NCBI GenBank assembly: GCA_030247855.1
Contig: JAPDRN010000026.1
Coordinates: 186,001-250,000 of the forward strand
Source: Knufia peltigerae
Lineage: Eukaryota > Ascomycota > Eurotiomycetes > Chaetothyriales > Trichomeriaceae
DNA length: 64,000 bases
Reading direction: 5' to 3'
Under the pieces are notes generated by a model, which was not told the origin of the DNA, ran no database searches, and saw only the letters and a program-made list of their open reading frames with translations. Both the position numbers and the translations under genes were made by a program. Numbering within the stretch: the stretch's first letter is position 1; every line of letters begins with the position of its first letter. Positions 55,906 through 64,000 of the stretch are shown one piece after another.

Positions 55906-56399
55906 TCTTTTCACACGAAACGTCGACATATCCCCGTCCTCCACTTTGCTCTTGTAAGCTTTTACCTACCTCACCTGGGGTTTATACCACTGTCCATGTA
56001 TACAACTTTGTACTTTTAGTGTCTACTCTCGATATGATATATCTTTATGGAGTACTCCGTATCAGGTGGAAAGAATTCTCATGTCTGATTAAAATACGAC
56101 TTTCGCTCAAAGAATATTTACTGACTGAAAGGTCGGTGTTGATCTGGATTGTACCCGTACGAGTAGCCAGAATATCTTTTCATTGAAATCAGACATTAGC
56201 AATTCACCAACTAATTGACATCTTCCACTCATATGAGCAAGACTTTCTTTCTTTTGAAGTGCTATTTTTGAAAATTCAACGCCGATGATCCCATATATTA
56301 ACCCCGCATCCATATAGCATCGTTCCGCCACACGTGGGCAAAGCTCGTCTAATTCTATTTCAAAATCGTTTGTATCATTTCTGTTGATCCAACTGCCTC
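55797..56399. other. intergenic with CT/CA repeat
   Basis: Between the low-complexity ORF and the channel gene. It holds the CT/CA dinucleotide run and one TACTCCGTA word at 56053-56061 inside a near-palindrome. No gene seen. Confidence 0.5.
55872..55905. repeat. (CT)n(CA)n dinucleotide repeat
   Basis: About nine CT units directly followed by about eight CA units, 75 bp after the stop of the low-complexity ORF. Confidence 0.9.
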
Positions 56400-59273
56400 C
56401 TATCGTGGGGGACTTTGCGTTAGGTTCTTCTTGAGTTCTGGCATCCCCGGCACCGGTACCCGGCTGACTTGCGGCGGTGAATGCATTTGTTGAGAGAAGG
56501 CGTTGCCAGGCACATAGCGACTGGGGCTAGCCGTGTCTGCGGGCGGGGACCCTGATGCCGAAGGGCCAGAGGGTCGATAAGGTTGCTGTTGCTGACCATA
56601 GTTCAACGGAGCCACATTAGACCATCCCGACTGAGACGCTGTTGGGTGAGTCGTTTGTTGGTTTGTGTCTTCAAAATAACTAACTCTCTCGCGTTGGGAA
56701 GCATCGACGGGAACTTGTGGTGAAAGTCCCGGAACCGTCGGGATAGTGCGAGAGCCCAATCGAGAAGGGTCGTTGCTTTCTGACACCGAGAGACCACTGT
56801 GACGGGCTGCACGACGGCGGCCAGTCGTTGACTCGCGTTTCAGGAGGTTCTTGACTTCCTCCACATCCTGCGACCGCTGCTTGTTCAGAACAAGCTCTTG
56901 GTGCTGATCGAGTGGTTCTGCAGGATCGACCGCAACGTCTCGCTGGATCAAGTGACTGAGCGCGGCAGCTTCTGAAGCTTCAACACCGGTTGACATACCC
57001 AGAAAATCAGTCTTCTGAGATTCTGTCTTTTCCAGGTTGTTCTGATCCCGTTCTGGGGACTTTAAAGGTACCAATCTGCTCTTGTCCTTGGCGTCATCGA
57101 ACTCTACCGCATTCTTCTTCGCAATATCATCGGTGATGGTGACAGAGTATGTTGGATTCGCTTTGTCACCAGCAGGAGGGAAAAAGCCACCAGGACCGTA
57201 GAGAGGGATCTTCCGCAAGGCCAGAGTAAGCGCACACATGAACTTGCTTCGCCTAGCCGCCCGCACTGATTCATTGGCCCAGTTGGACTTGTGACGAATC
57301 TCGAGCCTCAGCTCCATCTTACTCTGGTCAGACACATCTAGCACTTCAATATCGATGTCCGGCTGGAAGTCACGGGCGTTGTCCTTGTCGCGGACGAAGA
57401 GGGTCATTTCTTTCTTTAGAAGATCAATGTCTTCGAAAGTGGTGTCAAAGCTGACAAAAATGCTGATCTGCTCTCGCATCGCTTTGCTGCGGGAAATGTT
57501 GTCAATCCATAGAGCGTTGAGGACAATGTTGGGAACCTGTGTTCGTCTCTGGTCTTTGACACGTCGGAAGACTGTGTACAATAGCGACATGCGTTCCACC
57601 ACATACTGATTATCGGTAATGTCTACTCTGTCACCCACGTCGAATGGATGCTTGACAAATAGAAAGATGCAAGAACCGAGAATCTCCTGGGCGCTGACCG
57701 CGAAGACGAAAGACATTGAGAGCAACGCGGTACCTGCAGTCGCCAACGTTGTTGTGAAGTTTTTGTTCAGCCAGGCAACGAAGATGAAAATCACAGCCAC
57801 AAAGACAACCGTGCATAGCAGGTTGTCAAGCACATGAATGGCTTGATCAACGTCGTGCATGCTGCTTGCGATGGATTGACGTTGTCGGCCAAACTCTGTG
57901 ACACGAAGAATCATCTCGTCCAGTGAAATGTCACCGTTGCCATCCACGTCGAGAACTTCGAAGGCTTCGTGAGCTTCATTCTCCTGTTCCGAGCCAAGAA
58001 CGTCGACTAGATCGTCAATTCCGAGCGCGTCTTTGCCTTCAAGAACAAAGGACATCCAGATACGCCTAGCTAGAGCCTCTGCGGAGTGCTTTCGCTCGAG
58101 TGCTTGCACAACGATAGAATGTGACGCTGTTGGGTTGAAGACCTTCTTTCCGGTGATCTCTTGGGCGACATTCCCAAAGGCTGATGTTACCTTGTCACCC
58201 ACACGAGCAACGTTCTGAATAAGTCTCATGGGAGTTGCAGAGCCAGATCTCTTGTGACCTTTCAGAAGACTTGTCCGTTTGCTGGCGTCGGCGAGATCCA
58301 GGATGTCGTTGATTAGGTAATCTTCCTCTAGGAACTCTCGCGAATACATGGGAAACATCTTCCGCGACGCATCGTAGAGGATTGTGATAAGGTGTATATT
58401 GTATTTGGATTCCTTGATTCTGTCATCGAAAGTCTTTCGGTGATAGCTGATTGAGAGAAGCTGGATAAGCAATTTCTCGCCTAAGAAGATCAAAGTTGAG
58501 AACAAGCAGGCGAAGAGGATGTTCTTGACGATGGATTCCCAATCCTTGAGACCCGTTTCTCCGCGCGCTCTCTGGTCGGGATTCAGGGTCATGATCGGAA
58601 CAAAAGTGGTCAATGAGACGACTGCCCATCCTACCAGAGACAGGGGAATTTCGAGGGCGGTCAGGACCAAAGCATACTTCCGTGTGCCAGAACTGACGAC
58701 GCCGCTGAAGAATTGGAACAAGTAAGGCAAAAATCTGGCCAGCAGCTTTGAACCCCACAAAGACGCCCATAATACCTCGATCCAAGAGAAGAACCATACA
58801 ATCTTGACCCCTCCAATGCGTGCATTGGGAGCAGCAGTGGCACCAATGACGATGGGAATGGCGATTGCCAATGCCAGCGGCGCGACGTAGATGAAGTAGC
58901 GAGTGATGACCGAGGAATTGTAGATTTTCATGTAAATTCTGCCAGCAGCGTTCAATTTGCCATCGTCACGCGTCTTGTTCTCCAGCCCTTGATCTTCGTA
59001 TCTTCTCCGTCTTCCCTCCGGACCTCTGTTGAAATAGTGGTGCTCTTCGGTCTTTTCATTAAGCCCTTCGCTCGAGTCTGTATTTTGGTCCGCACGGCTA
59101 GGAGAGAGGCCTTGCTTCCGGGCACCAGTGGCACTGCCGGCGGTGGTGACCCGGGTCATGGGGATATCGATGGTGATATCGTTGGGATTGCTCATGGTTC
59201 TGTCTCTGGATGTCTTGTGAGTAAGTGGTTGAAATCCTTCTCTTGAAAATCTGTTATAGCCCTTATGTGACAT
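56400..59273 (-). CDS. MscS-like mechanosensitive channel with EF-hand (Msy1/Msy2 type)
   Basis: Single exon of 957 aa from the ATG at 59273; a second ATG at 59195 (MSNPNDITIDIPMTRVTTAG) may be the true start. Hydrophobic spans begin at TRYFIYVAPLALAIAIPIVI (about 124-143) and include LFACLFSTLIFLGEKLLIQL. An EF-hand loop lies at 442-453 (DVDGNGDISLDE) with all calcium ligands in place. The MscS pore and beta domain follow (VVFVAVIFIFVAWLNKNFTT, then FLFVKHPFDVGDRVDITDNQ). The last about 250 residues are Ser/Pro/Gln-rich cytosolic tail. Msy1/Msy2 of fission yeast lie in the ER and regulate calcium release and survival on hypo-osmotic shock. The family fit is complete. Confidence 0.95.
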   Translation of the reverse strand: MSHKGYNRFSREGFQPLTHKTSRDRTMSNPNDITIDIPMTRVTTAGSATGARKQGLSPSRADQNTDSSEGLNEKTEEHHYFNRGPEGRRRRYEDQGLENKTRDDGKLNAAGRIYMKIYNSSVITRYFIYVAPLALAIAIPIVIGATAAPNARIGGVKIVWFFSWIEVLWASLWGSKLLARFLPYLFQFFSGVVSSGTRKYALVLTALEIPLSLVGWAVVSLTTFVPIMTLNPDQRARGETGLKDWESIVKNILFACLFSTLIFLGEKLLIQLLSISYHRKTFDDRIKESKYNIHLITILYDASRKMFPMYSREFLEEDYLINDILDLADASKRTSLLKGHKRSGSATPMRLIQNVARVGDKVTSAFGNVAQEITGKKVFNPTASHSIVVQALERKHSAEALARRIWMSFVLEGKDALGIDDLVDVLGSEQENEAHEAFEVLDVDGNGDISLDEMILRVTEFGRQRQSIASSMHDVDQAIHVLDNLLCTVVFVAVIFIFVAWLNKNFTTTLATAGTALLSMSFVFAVSAQEILGSCIFLFVKHPFDVGDRVDITDNQYVVERMSLLYTVFRRVKDQRRTQVPNIVLNALWIDNISRSKAMREQISIFVSFDTTFEDIDLLKKEMTLFVRDKDNARDFQPDIDIEVLDVSDQSKMELRLEIRHKSNWANESVRAARRSKFMCALTLALRKIPLYGPGGFFPPAGDKANPTYSVTITDDIAKKNAVEFDDAKDKSRLVPLKSPERDQNNLEKTESQKTDFLGMSTGVEASEAAALSHLIQRDVAVDPAEPLDQHQELVLNKQRSQDVEEVKNLLKRESTTGRRRAARHSGLSVSESNDPSRLGSRTIPTVPGLSPQVPVDASQRERVSYFEDTNQQTTHPTASQSGWSNVAPLNYGQQQQPYRPSGPSASGSPPADTASPSRYVPGNAFSQQMHSPPQVSRVPVPGMPELKKNLTQSPPR

Positions 59274-61248
59274 GTCTGTGCGGGTGATGTCACCGAGCGG
59301 AGCAAGTGAAGAAAAGATTGTGGGCAGTGAAGCCCCAGTGAAATGATCTGCTCAGTAGCCGATCGGGAAGTCGAGGACGCTCTGCCAGAGAGACGGAGGT
59401 GCGACTGATGAATTGAAGCAGTCTCCCAGAGAGCTGTGTTGTTCTGTTTGAGGTTCAAGCGAATGTATTCGGTCAAACGGGTGTTCGCAGATGAATGTAC
59501 AGCAGAAAACGATGGCGACGATCAACGAAAGTGGTGGTTTACGTATGTAGGACGATGGAGATGAAGTTGCGGAGACAAAAGAAGTGTCAGTAGCCGCAGC
59601 TAGATCGTGATGCTGTATGTGAACAATAATGAAAATAGAGGGAACGAGCACAAAGAAATATGTTGAACGTGAAAGGAGATATGAAATGAGGTCGTATGTC
59701 TCTCGAATGCTCCCTCTTGCTCACGTTTTTTTCTCCCTCCCTTGACCCTGAAGCCTGCGGCGGATTCCGTGACCGAATTCCCAATGCGTCTGCAGTGTGA
59801 TGATATTTTCGCTGGCGATGGAATCGAGATGACGAAGGGGGGAAGTTGGTGGAACTGGAAAAACTGGAGCGACAGGGAAGAAATGATGATTGTTTGGACG
59901 AGGGAATTCAGGAACCGCAGGCATCGTGGCCACTCACAGCCTCAGTTCAATCCGCCTGCGCCCTTTGTTACCCACGCTTGCTGGTCTTGGGTAAAAACAT
60001 CCTGGCATGTCACGCCTGTCAATCATCCTTCGCCCATCCAGTGCTGGGGCACTGTGAGGCCCGGAGCATGGGTGTCCACGGTTGTGGCGTCCACCATGGT
60101 TACGACTGATACCTAGTCTGAAACACCGCCAGGCATTGCTCTCCCATAAGCCCCAGATGTCTCGACGCACCTCAATTTTTATTGCTAATTGATGGGACAT
60201 AGATCACTACAACAGTGTTCTCGACCTTTTCAACATATCACATGCTGGCATGCAGGTCTCACAACATCTATGGAGTATAAGGGGCTGTGCAAAGTATCCT
60301 GATGGACGGACGAGCACGAACACCTGATAGCACGAAGAAGTATTGTACTGCTCAGAGTATCGCCAATTACACGTACCGAATTTCCTCCTACCGAGGACGA
60401 TCAGCCCTAATGTTTGACGAGACACCCGACTCCCTGTCGGCCACGTACACGTACCGCTGGAGTACTCTACGGCGAGTATTGCAGCTGCCCACAAGCGAAG
60501 GCGAGAGCCGGATCGTCCAGTAATCTCAAGGCTTTGGCGATCCAATCGATCACCAAGCAATTAATCCCGAGATCCCTGTCGATCTCTTACTGCTGCGACA
60601 CTTCCGGCAGCCTCCTGTTCAAATCCTGGGCTTGATCATCCTTCTTTTGCTCTTTTGAAGCTGCATTTTCATGTCGACACACAGACGCGGTAGGGATAGA
60701 CTTTGCGAGCTTTTGATGAAGGTCCCCTTGACAGGGACATGTGCCAAAATCATATTTGCTGCTACTAATACTTGTCAATTTATGTGTTACGTGTATCTCT
60801 TGAAGCTCAATCAACGTCTGTCACATCCAGAGATTTTGCAATCTCGTGGACAGACCCATCTTTTCTTGGACATCAATACATCACTTACTCGGAAGCACAA
60901 GTCTATCTGGACACCCAAATGAACTGTTCTTGGGAGACTCGCGGCGTCTGCTTCTCACACCATTGATGCCTACTAACGCTCATTGCTAAGTCCTTAGTCG
61001 GCCCATGGTCAAGAAATCAGAGGTATTTCGTGCCATTATATTGTCCTCATTACCTGTATAAACACGCGGTTTTGGGACCAACCTCGTTCGTACTGGTTGA
61101 GTCAGTCCTGGGCAATCTATTTGTCCTGTAATCTTTTTGCCTGGACCTTCTGAAAGGGATGATGCGAACAAGCGTCACTCGCTACCCCGGGTGCGATCCC
61201 ATCCCAGCGGTCCATTCGTGCGGAACTTTGGCGCTTTAACCATCGAAT
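59274..61248. other. intergenic, no gene seen
   Basis: Channel promoter and 3' region of the next minus-strand gene. Frames up to 124 codons lack an ATG at their 5' end or any domain. No RNA recognised. Confidence 0.45.
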
Positions 61249-62923
61249 TCAGCGCCTGGCTTGACAACAGAGACCTTCGAACTGTTTCAGCCCCTTCAAA
61301 GGCTTGACCGCGATCTGAGCACAATCTTCCGACATTGCAAGCTCTTGCGCAAAACGCGCAAAAAGGGTGGTGCAGAGCAGAGGAAAACACTGGCCCACCG
61401 TCGAGAACTGGCAAATAGCCGCCACCCAGAAGAGCAGGCCTCTGTGGAAACCCCAAAGGTTTGTCAAATCAGTCATACGAAGACAACGTATAAGTCTTGG
61501 TTTGATTTTGACATGCCTTGCGGCGACATACATAGGGACAGCTAACTTGTCGACTGTCAACAGCATCAAACTTGCCCATCGACAACACTCATACATTGCT
61601 TCCAATTCGGTTCTGGGCGGTCGCGCTGCGGCTGTGTGAATTTCAGCTTTACGACGCAATTCCGCCCGTTTCATTAACAGTTCGTCAGTGGGTGACAAGC
61701 TGTTGCCGTCTCCGTCAACAAAGGTTGCCAACCAGCAATGAATCAAGTCGGCCAGTGTCACCATCTCTGAATCGGGTTGCGTTATAGGCTTGGGACAATG
61801 CCACTGGTGAGTTAATGGAGAAGTCCACTGGGCAGGCAGAGGAGTATCTTTGAGGTCGTCAAGAGTCGGAAAGAGGTCTTCGATATTGGCTAGTGGAGTA
61901 TCCATGTGATCCGCAGCATCGATGGCTAATGATCTACCACATTCCTGTCAGCAGAGTCTTATAATGCACAAACGGTCCGGTGGAGACATACACATTCATA
62001 TAATTGGAGACAAAGCCCAGTAGATGAATGCTGTCCACATCCTGGAACGTGGCGCTGCTTCTTGAGAAGAGATTGCGCATTGCCTGGCGATGAACAAGTC
62101 GTTCATCGAGAGCGCGTTTTGCCGTTTCGGCGGAATCTCTGCAGCACAAAAAGTCTCCTTGTTGGGATGCATTGATATACTCCCACATACTCAAAGATTG
62201 AGGCAAATCCTGGGAAGTTAGGCAGACGATTGGTGCACCAAGAGCTAGAATTCCCGTCAAAGATCGAGGACTGAGTGAGTTGCCTGAAGATTTGATCTTT
62301 GCGCTGATCCTCTGGATAACCTGACTCTTGAGTTGCAGGAGCTTGGTTTTGTTTCCCTGTCCCGTCAAGGCCATGGTATGTGCGTAACTGAGTAAAAGGC
62401 ATCCACTTAACATGATCAAATAGTCTTCGTGGTCACTCGTTATGAATTTCTGAACAAATTGCTGTCCGAAAAACTTAAACATTGGCAAGAATGCCGTCGA
62501 CAAAGAGACAGTCTTCTGAAGATCAAGAGGTGCCGGAACTAGGTATTGTAGGTAGTTCGGTTGAATATGCTTCGGACATCTGGAGGTCCCCATGGGTTTG
62601 GCATAGGTGTCCTTGATCTTCTCAGCTCTCGCTGACCTTCGGCGCTGCATAGTCATCGGTCCCAAAGGAAACGCTCCAACTTTGCTGTCGCTCAGCACAC
62701 TGGGGATTTTGTCAGCGGCATCATTGATGGAGTCGATGTTCTTTTCCTGTCTCAAGGCGTCCTTGTTGGCTTCGTGTTGTTGCTGAGCAGGCCCGCCCCA
62801 ATATGCCGCATGGCTCCTTGCCGCGTGGGACCTCTTCATTCGCCATCCTGATCCGTCGGATTCGGATTGCAATGTGACGAAATAGAACTTTGATGGAGGC
62901 TTTATTTTCTTACGGCTCGGCAT
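61249..62923 (-). CDS. fungal transcription-factor-like protein without zinc cluster
   Basis: Exons 61992-62923 and 61249-61933, with a 58-bp intron (61934-61991, GTATGT...GTAG), giving 538 aa. The N-terminus MPSRKKIKPPSKFYFVTLQS, followed by RSHAARSHAAYWGG, matches the short basic opening of a large ascomycete family of regulator-like proteins (FxFV...RSHA...W). The helical body includes SDHEDYLIMLSGCLLLSYAH and ESAETAKRALDE-like helices. The C-terminus has EAMYECCRWASLMLL and CLRMTDLTNLWGFHRGLLFW, the usual end of this domain. There is no Cys6 cluster in the protein or in a nearby upstream frame. Such proteins often sit near variable or secondary-metabolite genes, but none is seen here. Function unknown. 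Confidence 0.85.
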
Positions 62924-64000
62924 TGTCAGAGATGAGTTGTTGAGCTGTCGTTTTGATTTTTTTCTACGATCGATGGTTCCATCATCTTCTTGCTTTGAAT
63001 ATTGAAGATCCTATGCAACCATGAGTGCCTCGCGAGGTTGAGAGGTTCTTCCAGCGAGCTCGTCAACTACATCGTCATACCGCCGAATAGTGCCGCCTCG
63101 TGAGCCTGACCCAACGGTAGGTCAAAGTCCAGTATTTTTGATCATGTCTCGATACCACATCAGATATTGAGACAGATCCAAGACCAAGCGACATTAAAAT
63201 ACAGATCGCTGCGTTGCAGGTAGATCGAGGCTGGTTCGAAGCATTGCCCAGCAAGCCTAGGCCGTGCTTAAGTAAGCCGACTGACTATTGTGCATGCCGC
63301 CTTCACGACACGCTATTCCTATCCAGGCAGTTACAGGGTACACACGGCTCAAAGCTGTAGCATTTCGCGCACTTCTTCAACCAAAGAACATCCTAGGCAT
63401 TAGCCACAAAACAATCAAAGTGCGCTACGCCGTATTGTCGACCCTCGAGGCTGAACGTGTGAGCCACCATAAAGTATTGCTTGAGTATAGGGAGTTTATC
63501 CACGAGATGAAAGTTACGTCCTCTCGCTTCTCTCAGGAATCTGGGCCCTCGCCCGGAAGTCAACCCGAAGTCATCTTTGTGAGACTTTCTTTATATGGTA
63601 AGGAAGTTGCCTAATAGGGCCAACTCATTTTTATTTCATGCACCGACACGGAGATTGGTAGTAGTTTTGTAGTAGTTATGCAGACCTTTTGTAGACGTTT
63701 TCAGCCGCGCGTGTTCCTTCCGCTTTGACGAGACTCTCATGTCTCGAATCGGTATCTCTGCGTCCCAATTGCCCCGAGTTATGAAGCCAAATAGCCCTGG
63801 AGGCGATATAAGGATTTTGATCGTGGTAACGTTACGGAGTACCATTGGAACAACTACCACATCTAGGATTTGCTACCACGAATCCTAGCTTATTCTACGT
63901 TACCTGTTTTCGGCCGGGAAGCGACAGAGGCCGAGTACCTGACATAAAGTGCGCTAAACCATGTCCTCGTGCGGGAAAGTCACTGCGCCAGAGTGCTCAT
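62924..64000. other. right-edge interval, no gene supported
   Basis: Promoter side of the regulator-like gene. A 107-codon + frame with ATG at 63294 ends at 63614 and has no recognised domain. One TACGGAGTA word is at 63833-63841. Confidence 0.4.

Noticed and set aside
61150..61215. B-box-like GGTGCGATCCC, possible tRNA
   Set aside because: No matching acceptor stem or A box at the right distance on either strand.
63294..63614. 107-codon + frame near the right edge
   Set aside because: No domain and no supporting context; it could be part of a gene but is not distinguishable from chance.

Overview
The window is nuclear DNA of a filamentous ascomycete (Pezizomycotina). The protein-coding genes are split by short GT-AG introns of about 47-120 bp, often with CTAAC-type branch points. 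The gene set is typical of filamentous fungi: Zn(II)2Cys6 regulators, a DEP-RGS regulator of the FlbA type, an RTA1-like membrane protein and a fused LeuC/LeuD isopropylmalate dehydratase. I lean weakly towards Eurotiomycetes but cannot name a genus. I saw no rRNA, convincing tRNA, CRISPR, virus or intact transposon.

Layout, left to right. 0-3 kb: a CTF1/FarA-like zinc-cluster regulator running off the left edge, then a small Cys-rich ORF. 3-13.6 kb: a dense housekeeping block with NTR2 (spliceosome disassembly), the PP2A B55 subunit, a gamma-butyrobetaine-hydroxylase-like dioxygenase, a monothiol glutaredoxin (Grx3/4 type) and CDC73 (Paf1 complex). 15.5-17.6 kb: an FlbA/Sst2-type RGS protein, preceded by about 6.5 kb without a gene I can support. 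24-33 kb: LEU1, a compact stand-alone class III adenylyl cyclase with a presequence-like leader, and SEC27 (beta'-COP). 33-38 kb: a glutathione transferase, an RTA1-like protein and a zinc-cluster regulator, all on the + strand. 38-47 kb: an uncharacterised Ser/Arg-rich protein and MED12. 48-51 kb: an MFS transporter with a very long central loop. 51-56 kb: a gene-poor stretch holding a minisatellite, homopolymers and many copies of a 9-mer, followed by a low-complexity ORF. 56-63 kb: an EF-hand MscS-like channel and a fungal regulator-like protein without a zinc cluster.

The genes do not form one pathway. Most are conserved core genes. The less ordinary items are the adenylyl cyclase predicted to enter mitochondria, the intergenic word TACGGAGTA/TACTCCGTA (14 exact copies seen, all to the right of 35.9 kb), a perfect CCG-N4-CGG Leu3/LeuB-type site in front of LEU1, a GC-AG intron in the B55 gene and a 13-nt exon in SEC27. 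Exon boundaries below were worked out by eye from splice consensus, reading frame and family similarity.
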